Below, one piece after another: positions 43,701 to 57,903 of a stretch of DNA of 64,000 bases (positions within the stretch are counted from its first letter, which is position 1; each line of letters starts with the position of its first letter). The DNA is from Tribonema minus (Eukaryota > Sar > Xanthophyceae > Tribonematales > Tribonemataceae). The translations under genes were made by a program, and so were the position numbers. The DNA lies in NCBI GenBank assembly GCA_017506865.1, contig JAFCMP010000095.1, forward strand, positions 124,001-188,000. The letters are read 5' to 3'. The notes under the pieces were generated by a model. It did no database searches and was not told the DNA's origin. It saw only the letters and a list, made by a program, of their open reading frames with translations.

Positions 43701-46700
43701 CGTAGCCCTCGCGGCTGGCGCGCGACCTGGCACAGGATTGGGAAAATTTAATGTTTGCAGTTTCACCGTTGGGAAACCCAAACCTTCCAAAGTTGACGTT
43801 TGCCTGATTATATGCAATCTGGAGGACGTAAATCATCAATGGAAGGTGAAGTAAATTCAACAATTAAGGTCTGGCATTGAAAAAAGTACACCAGTGGTAG
43901 TGCGCCTCGCGCCTCGCGGCCGGCGCCGCACGACCTGGCGCAGGGTTGGAAAAAGTTGGGATCTTCTAAAATCTCACCCTTCCAAATATGCATTTTCCAC
44001 TCATGAAAATTGATCTGTCTGGAGGACATGATTCACCGGTAGAACTAACATTGATGCAGGTTTAGAGGAGGTGACAGCACAGTGCCGGCTTTGTTGAACA
44101 GTCTTGTGGGAGCGAGGGCGAGGTGACAGTTGAAGTTCACACAGACAGACGCCGGAGGAGGCAACTTCAACAGGGCGCATCACCCGTCCCGGTGCCCAGC
44201 GGCACGCACGTAAGCAGCTGTGCAGAGCACCGAGCGCACACTGCTGTGTGTGCACATGCCGCAACTGCAACCCTGACTTGAACAAAGCACGCTCACTAGT
44301 CGTGCGCAACTGAGCACTGCTGCGTGCGCGCATACGACGTGACTTCAACCCTGAGTTGTGAAGGAACGCCAGCGAAGCTCACCAGTCGTGCGCGGGCTGT
44401 GCAGAGTACTCAGCACTGCGTGTGCCGCACACGACACAACTACAACACAACTTCAACCTTGACTTGACGAACTCACCAGTCGTGCGGGGGAGCGTCGTCT
44501 CGCGTGCGGCAGTCGCCGGGGGCGCATACGAGGCAACTTCAACTCTGACTTGAAGAACAGTGCAGGCTGTGCGGTGCACTGAGTGTGTGCGCGCATACGA
44601 CGCAACTTCAACCTTGACTTGAAGAAAAGCCAGTGAAGCTCACCAGTCGTGCGGGGGAGCGTCGGCGCGTGTGCGGCAGTCGCCAGGGGCGCGCTCCACG
44701 CCGCTGTCGTCACGCGCGCCGCCGCCGCCGCCGCTGCTGCCATCTGGGCGCTTCGGGCGCCTGCCGTCGTACGTCGGCGTCTGTGGCAGGCGGCACGCGC
44801 ATTTGACAGTTACATCTGTAAACAGTGACTTATTTGTATGTCGTACCTGCGACAGCTATATGACGCGCCGCCATTGCCGTCGGGGCGCTTTGGGCGTCTG
44901 GCGTCATACGTCGGCGTCTGCTTGGCGGGCGGCATGCGCATTTGACAGTTACCATCTGTTACACAGGGACTGTTACACAGAAACTATCTGTATGTCGTGC
45001 CTGTGGCATGTACATGATGCTCCGCCATTGCTGTCGGGGTGCTTTGAGCGTCTGGCGTCGTATGCCGGCGTATCTTCGGCGGGCGGCGCGCGCATGTACG
45101 TGAGGAGGCGCATTTACCAGTTACATCTGTTACACATCTAAAGGGCTCATTGGTGTCAGCGCTCCGCCCCTCACGTCCGACCTGACGCGAGTGGCTGGTC
45201 CCTGGAGTACACAAGGAGTACACATAGAGTACACATGGACTGTGAGAGTGCTGATGTCAGCTGCGCCCCTCACATCCGACCTGACGCAAATGCCAGTGGA
45301 GTACACATTAAGTACACATGGAGTACACACAGAGTGCGAGTGCCAGTCACTACAGTACCCATCAACTACACATGCAGTACACATGGAGTGCAAGAAGGCT
45401 CGCATCAGCGCTCAGGACCCTCACCTCCGGCCCGCCGCGGTAGCGCTTCAGCAGGCCCATGAGGTACACATCGAGTACAAATCGAGTACAAATGCAGTGC
45501 AAGAGTCAGCGCTCAGGCCCCTCACCTCCGGCCCGCCGCGGTAGCGCTTCAGCAGGCCCATGAGGTACGCGCTCTTGTCGCGCACGCGCGTCATGTCGCA
45601 CGACGAGAACTCGTCCAGCGCAGCGACCTGCGGCGCGCGGCGAGTGGCAGCAGCGCTCAGCAATCAAGCAGTATTGCGGTTGTGCACGTGCGAACGTGCT
45701 CCCGGCTGACAGGTCACCTTCATCATGCCAGCTCAGCAGATGCTCGACAGCAGCGCATGCGGTGTGCCAGATTGCTGCAGCGGGAGACGGGTTTGGTCTG
45801 AGGCACGCGGCGCGCGCGCATGAGCGGCAGCAACGCTCAGCGACCACGCACGCGCGCGAGTCTGCACACGATTCTCGGGGCCCTCGTGGCACGAGCGGCG
45901 CGCGGGGCGGCGGATGCAATGAACGGCGACAGCAGCAGTGTGGCAGCAGCGCTCAGCAATCAAGCACGAGCGCGCGCGCGTCAACTCTCGGGGCGCTCGC
46001 GGCGCTTCCCGGCAGTTGAGTGTCGCACGGGGCAGCAGCAGCAGCAGAGATGGCAGCAACGCTCGACGTTCTAGCGAGGGCGTGGATCACTACTGCTCAG
46101 CGTGCGACGAGAACGCGTCCAGCGCGGCGATCTGCGGCGTGCAGCACGCGGCAGCAGCGCTCAGCAATCGACCACCAGTGTTGTTTTTATATTTCTGCAC
46201 GTGCCAGTGCGCTCCTTGTTGTACCCAGGGGTTTGCATGTATGAATGCTGGTGACTCACCGCGCTCGCATCTGTTATCTTGCCGACGGCGTCCGCCAGCT
46301 TGTCGTCGTCGACCTCCTCGCTGACGAGGAGGCCCTGCGCCACCAGCGCCTGCGGCAGCGATCAGCAGAGGGGCATGAACTTCAAGGCATAGTTGAAGTT
46401 ATTCGACTTCAAGGCAGAGTCACGCCATCGCATCGTCGTCAATCTCCTCGCTGAGAGCAGGCCCTGCGCCACCAGCGCCTGCAGCGGCGATCAGCAACAG
46501 AGGCATCAACTTCAAGTTGAGGTGACCCAACTTCAAGTTAAAGTGATCCAACTGCAACAGAGCTGCACGCGTACGCACAACATTCAATGCTCTCATACTT
46601 CAGAAGTACTGTTTGTCGAGCGTGCGCCACGCTCAGCGCTCCTCGCATGGAAACAACACATGTGTGCGACATGGCTGTTAATAGAGCGTGTGAACAATAA

Positions 46701-49700
46701 CCTTGAGGATTCATCGATGCGTGCAGGCGCAAGGCACCGTTTGACTATGCCACGACGTCAGAGACTACTCTAGCAAGGTTGAGCCCCCTTGCCAGACCTC
46801 ATTCTGACCCCGCACCCCCTCCCGCTCACCTGGAAGGTGAAGTAGACCCTCTCCGACACGCGCTTGTACAGCGCGGGGAACATTGGCCCCTTCGAAGGCC
46901 GCCTGCCGCCAGCGCTGCCGCCGCTCTCCAGCGCCGCGCGCGCCGCAAAATCGAGCCGCGGAGCCTTGGGATCCCGCCGGTCGCCGCCGGGGCGCGCGCC
47001 GCCACTGCCGCCTGCGTAATAATCATCGTCGCGGCCGCGCTGCAAGGCGCAGAAGAACAGGAAGAAAGGCCCCCCCGATACATGTTAGAAATTGGTTTTC
47101 TGAAGAACGCATGACTGGATGAAATGCCGATGCTTGAGATCAGTAAGTGAATAGTTGAGTACTTGGGCTGCGCGCCGCCGCCGCCGCCGCCTGCGTAGTA
47201 GTCGTCGTCGCGGCCGCGCTGCGCGGCGGGGCGCACAAGAGGATAAAATAAGCGGAAAGCCCCCAAGAGAATGATGAGGTAAGGGGGTCAGTATCAACCT
47301 TGGGGCTTAGGGTTAGGGCTAGGGTGCATGCCGCGCGCACCGCAAAATCGAGCCGCGGAGCCTTGGGGTCGCGCCGGTCGCTGCCGCGCCGCGCGCCGCG
47401 TAGTAATCGTCTGTATGCGCCTGCTGCGCAGGCGCAAACAGCAAGGATAGCAGAAGGCAAAAGCGCTCTACAGGAGACCCAAATACTTATGACAGCACCA
47501 AGACCTTAGGTGAGCATGGGCGGGTGCACTGTGCCTGACTGCAGCGGCCGGCGCAGAGTTGAACTCTGGAGTTGAACTCTGGAGTCAAGCTCTTGCCGGA
47601 TGCGACGGCGCAGATGAGAGTTCATCTTAGGGTTAGGGCTTACGGGTAGGGCAACTTCAACACAACACATTTCTCTGAAGCGCAGGTACAGCAGCAGAAC
47701 GGCCTATGCGGCACTCCCGTCTGCCGTTCCACATCGGGTTAGGGTTAGGGTTAGGCATCGCGGCGGCCCCGCAGACCAATCTCAACAGGCGAGCGCGCAA
47801 CGCCCGCCACCAAACGAGCGAGGTGAAGTACCAACACACCATACCGTACGTATGCGCGTCTGCCAGTACATCCTCGCAATTACGTACCAAGATCCATAGA
47901 AGAGTAGCTGAGTGTAGTGAAGGCGCACGGGAGGGCCTCTCTGTCCAGCTGCAGACGGGCTTCTGCTCTACACACATACATACATACATACATACCTTGC
48001 GGTCATCCACCCCCCAGCGCCGGTCCCCGACCCCATCGCCGCTCTCGCCGCGCCCCCGCTGCGGCGGCAGCGCTCCGCCATCCCCGCGCCCTCTCTCAAA
48101 CCCGCCCCTCTCCCCCCCCCTGTCAGGCCCCCTGCCTGGAGGTCCGCCCCTCCCGAGCGGCGCCCGCTCCGCGCTGAGGCCGTCCTGAGGGTGCCGCACC
48201 CCCCCCTGTCGCGGCTGCTGGCGCGCGCGGGGGGGGGTCCCCCCCTGTAGGAGGGCTGCAAGACGAAGTCGGGGCCCAGGCGGTCGTAGTGGGCCCGCAC
48301 AATGCCGAAAAACGAGAGCCCCGGCTGCGTGCAGGGGGAGGCCGAAAGGGGGAGGGGGGGGGGGGGTATGGTTAGGATTAGGATTAGGGTTTAAGGTTAG
48401 GTGAGGGTTAGGTAAAAAGGGGGAAGGGGGGGGGGGGGGGGATCGGCGCTCGCCGCGTGCGTTCGAATGATCGTGGGCAAAGCACGGCTTGCGCGATCGT
48501 ATACGCTTAGCGGTATACACATGCATACCCCTACCCAAATGCCCCTGTGACAGTGCATCCACGCGGCAGTACAGCATACGCCACCAGCATTACCGGGAGG
48601 GGGGGGCGAGGGGGGGGGGGGGGGGGGGGCAAGTCGTTACCATGCGGCAGCAAAAATACGATGATGCTCAGCGACTGTTAACGTTGTGGAGCTTGGCGCT
48701 AGCAGTTGTGTCCAAGCCAGCTCATGGTGCTGGAGCGCACGCTTGAAGACCAAGACTTAAACTCTGAACGACCAGTGCCTCCTCCAACATCGCAACAGCA
48801 AGAAGCCGCACGGGCAGAAGTCTCACAAGGCGTGTCTTGGCCCTGCCAAGGGGCTCAAATTCGGCGATGCCGCACCGCGCGTCGTCAAGTGCGAACTTTG
48901 CGTATATATTTTAAAGTACCATATAACCTACTGCTAACGCTCCTACTTCGAAGTATACAGCGTACATGGCATATCTTCACCGTGTCGAGGGCCTCGAACT
49001 CAGCGATGGCGCGCAGCGCGTCGCAATGCATGTACAGACCTCTACTGTTCGAGTATCAAGTAACTGGTAGTTGAGGTGCGACGGACGCGCTACGGTGGAT
49101 GCAACTGATGACAGGCCTATACGCCACCCAACGCCAACTTGTTGTTAGTGCTGTCTCTACATCTCACGTGGCGTATCTTGGCCGTGTCAGGGCCTCAAAC
49201 TCGGCGATGGCTCGCAGCGTGTTGTTTAGCATGTACATACTTTCAGTACCAAGTAACCTGCTGTCACTGCTTCTATACATATATATGGTACTGCTGCGAT
49301 GCGTCTTACGTGGCGTATCTTCGCCGTGTCGAGGGCCTCAAACTCGGCGATGGCGCGCAGCGCGTCGCACAGTACACATATACTTCTATATCAAGAGTAT
49401 GAATACATACTTCTACATGTTGCTGCTTCTACACATCTCACATCATGATGGCGTAACTTGGCCGTGTCGAGGCTGCTCGGCGATGGCGCGCCGCGTGTCA
49501 GGCTCGGGCAGCGTAAATCAAGCACGCAATGAAGCAATGGCGCACAGCGCGAATCAAGTACGCAATTAAGCGATGCCAGTACAGAGTGCACGGGCGATGC
49601 GTCTCACGTGGCGTATCTTGGCCGTGACAAGGGCCTCGAACTCGGCGATGGCGCGCAGCGCGTCGGGCTCGGGCAGCGCCTCCAGCGATGACGCGCAGCG

Positions 49701-52480
49701 CGTCGTCAAGTCCGTACTTCGTGTACTCTTACTACATTGAAGTACCAAGTTAACAGCAGGTGCGTACTTCACGTATATACATTGAAGTATCAAATAACAT
49801 ACTGTTGATGCTTCTACTTTGAAGGTTACATCTCACATTGCGCACTTTGGCCGTGTCAAGGGCCTCAAACTCGGCGATGGCGTGCAGCGCGTCGGGCTCG
49901 GGCAGCGCCTCCAGCAGCTCTAACGCGCGCGCATTCACTTCGCGTGGCGCCAGAAGGCCGCTGTCGTACAGTGCGCCCATGCGGCGCTGCACGGAGGGGT
50001 GCATCCGCTGCGCACGCATAGGCAAGCGATAAGCGATAGAGTGCAGGTTCACACATGCAGATACACTTGAACCGGCGCAGCTCATGTGATTTGCGCTCGC
50101 CGTCGCGTGGGCGATCACGACGATGAGCGCTGCTGCAATGGAGGTCGACGTCACGCAGCGGCAGGAGGCCGTTGTCGCACAGCACACCTATGCGGCGCTG
50201 CACGGAGGGGTGCATCCTCTGCGCGCGCGCAGGCGCAATTGAGCGCAGGTTCAACATTTCAACCATCAAATTGTGCCTTGGTCCGGGTTGACGTGGCGCC
50301 CACTGTTGGATTTTTGTGGTATGTATTGATGGGTTGCGCGCTGCTGCGATGGAGGTGCGCCAAGGGGGGGTAGTGGTAGGGTCAGGGTTAAAGCGCGCCC
50401 ATACGGCGGCGCTGCACGGAGTGCATCCTCTGCGCGCACGCCGCGGGCATGCAGCAGGCAAGCGAGCGCGTGCGTGTTCACATGATGCATGTAGCGATCA
50501 TTGCTGAGGCGACACTGAGCGTGAGCAGCGCGCCCATGCGGCGCTGCAGCACGGGATGCAGTGTAGCACTTGAAGTAACGAACTTGAAGCACAGCATCCT
50601 CAATATTTGCATCAAGCCGCTACGAGACCCCGTGCTCACCTCCGTTCCGTACGGCACGCGGTCAAAGTGCGGCGGCGGCCCCCCCCCGCCGAAACGCGCA
50701 CCACCCCCTCCCGGCCCCTGCCATCCCGGCCCGCCTCCCCCCCCGCTCCGTGGCGACGCCCCCCGCCCCCCCCCCCCTGTCCATCACCCCCCTATCCAGC
50801 GGAGGCTCCAACGCGCGGTCATAGCCGCCTTCGGGCCCCATGTAGCGCGGCCCGCCTCTCCCCTCCAGCTCGTGCTGCGGCGGGTACGGCTCACCCGGGT
50901 AGCCGCCCCCCGGCTCGGGCCCCCCCCCATACCCCCTGTCCGGCCCCCTCTCGGGATAGCCGCGTTCGGGGGGGGGGGCTGCGTACCTCCGATCGGGGCC
51001 GCCGTAGCCGCGCTCATCGTAGCCGGGCTCGCCGGTGCCGTACCCCTGGTCGTAGGGGGGGGGTCCCCTGTCCACCCCCCCCCTGTCGAACCCCCTGTCG
51101 GAGGGGTCCCTGCCGAGGGGAGGCATTTCCGCGGGGTACCGCTGATCGGGGGGGGGGCGGTCCAAGGGCATGCCCCTTTCCATCGCCATGCCCCTTTCCA
51201 TTCCCATGCCTCTGTCCATCGGCACGCCGCCCGGCGGGCCCCGCTCCCTATCCAGGGGGATGCCGCGCTCCAGGGGCATGCCTCTACTACCAGGGGGGTA
51301 CATGCCCCCCTCTACGTGCGCGCCGCGGTCAGGGGGGGGTATGCCCCTATCGAGCGGCGGGCCGCGCTCTCTGTCCAGGGGCGCCACCCCCCTGTCTCTC
51401 TCCCTGTCCGAGGGCACGCCCCCCTCTGCGCCGCGCATGCCGCGCTCCGGGTACCCCCTTTCAGGGGGCATGCCCCTATCCACAGGCATTCCGCGCGCAT
51501 CCGCATACCCCCCGTGGGGCTCCATGCCGCCGCGCCCCCTGTCCATAGGCAGATCGCGGTCCATGCCCGGGGGGCCCCTGTGCCCCCCCCCCGGCGGCCC
51601 CCTGGCATCCGGTCCCCTATCCATGCCCGGCTCCCCCCTAAAAGGCCGCCTATCAGCGCTGCCGTCTGGCCTGTCCGGGCCTCTGTCGCCTCTGTCCGGC
51701 CCGCCATCACGGCCAAGCCCCCTGCCCGGTCCCCTCCCAGGCCCCCTGCCCCCCCCCCTGCCGCCGGGGCCAGGCCCCCTATCAGGGCCCGCCCCCCTGT
51801 CCGGGCCGTACCCCCTCCCAGGCCCAGGGCCCCTGCCAGGCCCGCCGGACCCCCTGTCAGCCCCCCTCGCGAACCCCTGCCCGCGATCGAGATCCGCCGC
51901 ATCTCTGCTCGGCGGTCCGCCCCTGTCGGGGGGTCCCGCCCTGTCCCTGGGCGCGCCCCTGTCCCCCACGGGCGCCCCCCTTTCCGGCGCCCCCTGCCTG
52001 ACGACGCTGCCCCCCCTCTCCGCCCCTGCGCGATCCATCGCCTCCGGGTACCGCTCCGCAAGCCCCCCGTAGCGCTCCGCGCCGCCACGGTCGTCATAAC
52101 CGCCGCGCGCCCCCCCTGCGGGGTACCCCCTGTCTTCGGGGGGGAGCGCCCCCCTGTCCCCCCCGCGCGCCTCCAGCGGCATCCCCCTGTCCAGCGGCGC
52201 CGCCGCCATGTCGTCGCGCGTTTCGCCGCCGCCGCCGCCGCCGCGCGCGTACGCCGGCTGCTGCGGCGTGCGCTCCGCGAACGCTTCCGGACCGTGCTCG
52301 CGGAACTCGCTGCTGCGGTCAGCGTACGGTCCGCCGCCGCCGCCGCCGCGCTGTTCCGGGAACGGTCTGGCGGAGCGGTCCGGGAATAGTCCGCCGCCGC
52401 CGCCGCCGCGCTCATCCTGGTGCTGCGGCGGCGGCGCGCCGCCGTCCAGCGGCTGCTGAGCGTAGCCACCGCCGCCCCTC

Positions 52481-52516
<36 letters not shown>

Positions 52517-55500
52517 ATCATGTCGCCGCGCTGTGGCTGCTGCTGCTGCGGCGGCGGCTGCTGCTGCTGCTGCGGCGGAGGGCCCTGGCTGCCGGGGTCG
52601 TACTGCCCCTGCTGCTGCGCGGCGGGGGCGGCGCTCGCGGGATAGCGGCCCGGCGCTGCCGGGGCGGCGGCGGCGGCGGCGGGGGGATCGGACCCCCTTG
52701 CTGCGGCAGCGGCGTCGGCGCGTACTGCGGAGGCGCACAAAGCGACGGGCGCACATGAGTTTGTTGTTGCAATGTTGAAATGGCGGTCAAGAACGTCATG
52801 CGCTTGTACACCTTGTTGTCGAATGAATGACATGGCATCAAAAGCGCATGCACATCTGACCCCCCCCCCCCCCCCTCCCATTTCCCCCACCGACCATCCC
52901 CACTTTTGACCCCCACTATATGAGAATACCTGAGCTGAGTTAGCACAGTAACCCTGTGGTCGCGATGAGGACTGCTGAGCAACGACATCTCCATGGACCA
53001 AGACTGTCGTAGCAGGAGGAAACACGGCGACCTCCACAGCAGCTGAACTTAAGCAAGCGGCAGCAGCGAGTTGGGACTGAATTGGTCAAGGATATGAAAA
53101 ACGAATCAAGAGATCAAGGATATATTGTGCTCAAAGGCGATACTTCGAAGTACATACTAACCCTGCTGGCATGGTCTTTGACGCACTTTTGTGGTGCTTT
53201 GTTCACAAAGTCAAGACTTGCAGTGGCCAGAAGCATTTGATGCGATATACTGACGCGAACCTAACCCTAACCCTAACCCTAACCCTAACCCTAAATGTAA
53301 TCAAGGGCATAGATTATGGCAGCAGCTGCAAGAAGTGCACAATGGGCAGTCCTGGTCAGAAGCAGGTCGTCTGCCTATCCACCTTGGATTGGCAATACGG
53401 TTCCTCCTGTTGTGCAGCCTACATCCAGCCTGCGCTGGGCAATTCAGTTGTTTGAAAATGCACGAAAGGGTCCATCAAGTGCAATGAATGCCCCCACCAC
53501 CACAAGTAACTCATGCTGCTTTCCGGGGTAGTGGTTGCCAGACACGCCAGACAACAGCTCAGGCCACTCCGCTGTATACCTGACCGTGCTGCGGCGGCAG
53601 CACCAGTCAGCAAACACAACTGGCGCCGCTGACCGTATCGCGGCGGCAGCACTGAGTAACAAAGAGAATAACGGTCAGCGCACTGCATACCCGATCGCAC
53701 TGCCGCGGCAACGCCGAGTGGCAATTTCAACTGGACCTACTGATCGCACCGCGGCAGCGGCACTGGGCGACAAGTAGAACTGCAGTCACTGCGCTGTATA
53801 CCTGATCGTAGTGCGGTGGGGGCACTACGACTTGATCGCACTGCAGCGGCGGCATTGAGTAAACACAACCGGGGTCACTGCGCTGTATACCTGATCATAG
53901 TGCGGCGGCAGCACTACAACTTGGTCGTACTGCAGCGGCGGCATTGGGTAAATACAACTGCACTGTGTACCTGATCGTACTGCGGCGGCAGCACCGGGTG
54001 GCGTAGCGTCCCCGTACCCTGCATGACCGGCTGCTGCTGCTGCGCTGCTCTGCTGTACCCCTGCTCAGCGGCAGTTGCGGCGAAACGGCGGGCGATAAGG
54101 GGTCCAGCGATGCGTCCATCTCCGCGGTACAAACCGGGAACACGCACCGAGATCTGGCCGACCATGGCGGAAAAGCAACGCTTGTTGCGCGCAGGCATGC
54201 ATTGCTAGGCGCGTCACAACAGCGGTGGTTCAGTTCTAAACAACTTCAACACTTTGTCCAGTCAGCGCATGGCGCTTCTGCACGCAGCCGCACTTCTAGA
54301 GCTCGCTTGGCACGCAGTAGGAGAGTCACCCGCAAAGAAGGCCTCGCATCTGCCGTGAGCCTACAGACTTACGAAGCTCCACATGTTATGCATAATTACG
54401 ATACATATGGCCCGCTGTAACACTGCCTGCTGTGAACGCCGGCTGCTGCTGCGGCAGCGGCAGGTGCCACCCCGCTCCCCCCGCTCCCGCGCACCACTGG
54501 TGCTTACAACCCTGCCGCGACAGTAGCACTGACCCCGAAATTGTCACTCGCGGTGCCTTCATCACAGTAGCACTGGCCCCGAAAGCTGTCGCTCGTGGCG
54601 CCTTCACACTGACAATGTGACAGTACGTACCTGCCCATCGTAATACTGCCCGTCGCGAGCTGCGTACTGCTGCTGCTGCTGCGGCAGCTGCGCAGCGCCC
54701 GCCGCGTACCCCTGCGCGGGGCCCGCCGCCTGCGGCACGCCCGCCTGCTGCTGCTGCTGCAGCTGCGCCGCTGCCCCCGGTACCATGCCCGCCCCCTGCA
54801 GCCGTCACAAGCGCAGACGTCTTGAGCAGGTGCAACTGCCTGCAAGCGGCAAAGTTGCGCTGTACCGACCGTCAGACTTCATTGTGGAGTGCATAAATAC
54901 TATAGCCATACATAGCTGCTGCTGCTGCAGCTGAGCCGCTGCCCCGGGCACCATGCCCGCCCCCTGCAGCGCCAGCACGAAGCGCAGGCGTATTGAGCAG
55001 GTGCAATGGCCTGCACGCGGCGAAGTTCAACTGCGCAGACCGCCAGACTTGATTTTGGACCGCATATATTCAGTATAGGTACTTGGAGGGGGGGCGTCAA
55101 CTGCAACTGCCTGCACGCGGCGAAGTTGAGCTGCACAGACCGCCGGGGCCTCATTTTTTTTCAAACGCGTACATCTAGAATACCCATACCTACCCGTGCA
55201 ACTGCCTGCACGCGCTGAAGTTCAACCTGCACAGACCGCCAGACTTCATTCTGGCATGCATTGAGTATACCCATACCTACCCAGGGGGCGGCCCCCCATT
55301 TTGTGCCCGTGCTTGCCGGAGTTGCACCGCGCAAAAGTGACAGCGAGCTGCATGATTATGGGGACACTTGGTGGCTGCTGCGGCAGCGGCTTATACCCCT
55401 CATTCTAGGTGGCAGCTGACCGCCTGCATATCGCACAGGGACGCTCTGCTCGAAGCTGCCAGATCTTGAACCGCAAGCGCGAGTAGAGATGCTGAAGGGG

Positions 55501-57870
55501 AGCTGCTGCAAGTTTTTTGCCAAGCAAGCGCTGGCGTGCGCGCGGGGCGCGCGAGCCGTTGCCGTTCCCGCGGTGCACTTAAAGTACGCGAAGGCCCCTC
55601 AAAGTTACATACATGCCAGGTAGAGTATACATACATACCAGGTTGCAGCATACATCATACAAGGTTGTAGTACACAGACATACCAGGTATGGGCTACCAG
55701 CTGGAGCAGGCCTACCAAACACGTGAGAGCTTTCCAAACTGAACACCCATGCCTCGAACGCTAGAAAAGCTTGAGTCTTTTGACTACTGTGGATATCATG
55801 GCACTGACTTGTGGCCAGTGACTGCAGCAGCGGCGACCACGGTCATTGGTGGAAGGCATTTGCAGCTAACCACACATTGTCACCTAGAGCTTCACCAGGT
55901 TGTTTGTAGCATACCAGGCTGTACGGTACATACGTTCTGGTCGTAGTATACATACATAACAGGTCGTAGTATACATATATGCCAGGTCGTAACACACATA
56001 TATACCCGGTTGTACTACACTACCACTACCAGGCTGTAGCATATACACATACTTACGATACATACCAGGCTGTAGCATACATACATACATACCGGCTTGC
56101 ATACACTACTTACCAGGTTATAGCCGACGCCGCCCACGGGCTGCTGCGGCGCATACGCCCCTGGCTGCTGAGGAGGACCCCCCCGCAGCGGCTGTTGCGC
56201 GGGTGGCGCGCCGATCGCCGAGGGCTGCGTGAATGAATGCATGGATGGATGAATGATGAGTTACATTCACGGAGGCGGCTGTTGCGCGGGCGGCGCGCCG
56301 ATCGCCGAGGGCTGCACGAATGGATGGGTGAATAAACGAATGAATGAAAGAATGGATGGATGACAGGTCACATTCATATGGGTTGCTGTCGCCTGAGTGG
56401 CCCACCGACCAGCGAGGCCTGCGTGAAACTATGGGTGAATGAATGAATGAATGAATGGATGTTGGGTCATTCATGAATGAAGCAGGATTGCGGGCTGCGG
56501 TGCGAGCCCTGAGGTAGTCGCCGCGCAGAGGAGCACAGCCAGCATCATCATGCAGCCGCTGACCTTGAAGAATGAATGAATGAATGAATGAATGTAGAGT
56601 AGTTCATTAAAATGCAGCGGCGGCCGGCGTCATGCAGCCGCACTGCAGTCGCAGAGGCCGGAATCGCGTACTGTACCATGCCGCAATGGTCCATGAATGG
56701 TTCGTACACACAATACTGCTTGCAATGAGCGCTGTCGCATTTTTTCATGGTGCCTGCAGCGCCTGAGACTTGATTTGACGGGCGCACATGCATTTTTTCG
56801 TTGTGGAGGTTGCACTATGATGTACCGTTCTGGGCGTTCCTGCAAAGCGAGGTTTGTAGCCTGTATGATGGTGTACATGCCATGCTTTGTGCAGGAGGTG
56901 CAATGGATTTGAGCTTGTTCACGCCCGCACACTGTCTCTCACGCTGAGACGTAGAGGCACGGCGCAATCTCGGACGCGTGCACATGTCTATCTGCATGCA
57001 TGCTGAGCGCTGCCGCCCGCCGCGCTGCACACATCCATGCATACACACACGCACTGACGCGTAGGGGCATGGCGCATTCACAAACGCATGCGCATACCTA
57101 CCTGCTCACATGCGCAGACAAAGAAAGGCAGCGCTCACCTGCTGCTGCGCGGGCGCCGCCGCCGCCGCGCCGTATGCGCCCTGCTGCGGCAGTGCCTGCT
57201 GCTGCTGCGCCGCCGCCGCAGGCAGCAGCAGCTGCTGCTGCTGCTGTGGCGGCATTCCCGCCATGCCGCTGTACGCACCTCCCGCGTCCATTGCTCTAGC
57301 GCCCGGCGCACGGTACTGATCGTACAACTGCATGTGCGGGGATGAGATCTAGGGTTAGGGTTTGTGCCTGGTAAGGGGGGGGGGCTGGGGCTTGCGCAAC
57401 GTATTTACGCTGGATAGTCGCGGCGCGAGTTGAAGGGGGGGGGGGGGGGGGGGGGGGCATATCTGGACTGGGAAATGGCAGTATGATCATTATGATGACG
57501 ATGATAGTTGAAGTGTGAGTTGGAGGTCAGAGACAGATATGTTGAACTTTGAGCTGGAGTTCAGTCGGGGTCGCCGTCTGTGCTACTCGTCGCAGCACGC
57601 ATCAAGGCACGCGTCGCAGCAGTCAGATCTAGGGTGCGGGAGGTGGCAGCACGTCGCTATGTGCTGAAATCAGGTTTAGGTTTGAGATCATATGATGCAG
57701 CATGAGCGTCCGCGAGCGTCCAAAGTGCAACAACAACATTCCTTATTCGCCACACGAGCTGCCGCGCTTGCTTCTGCGTCGCAGCATTGCCTGGACGGCT
57801 GCGGCAGCGGCCGCAGTGGCGGCGATGGCGGCCGTCCCCGTTAGTCGACTTCATGTCATCTGCTGCTGGG

Positions 57871-57903
<33 letters not shown>

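Noticed and set aside
50449-52389. 646-codon plus-strand open frame rich in Pro/Arg/His
   Set aside because: It is the antisense of the RG-repeat exon 10. GC-rich repeats open several frames; splice sites and phase support only the minus strand.
53260-53295. Chromosome end (telomere)
   Set aside because: The tract is only about six units long, is flanked by coding exons of one gene on both sides, and similar tracts are scattered in many introns.
53560-54060. CRISPR-like array of regular repeats
   Set aside because: Spacing is irregular, the units are degenerate copies of an exon end, and the host is a eukaryote with introns.
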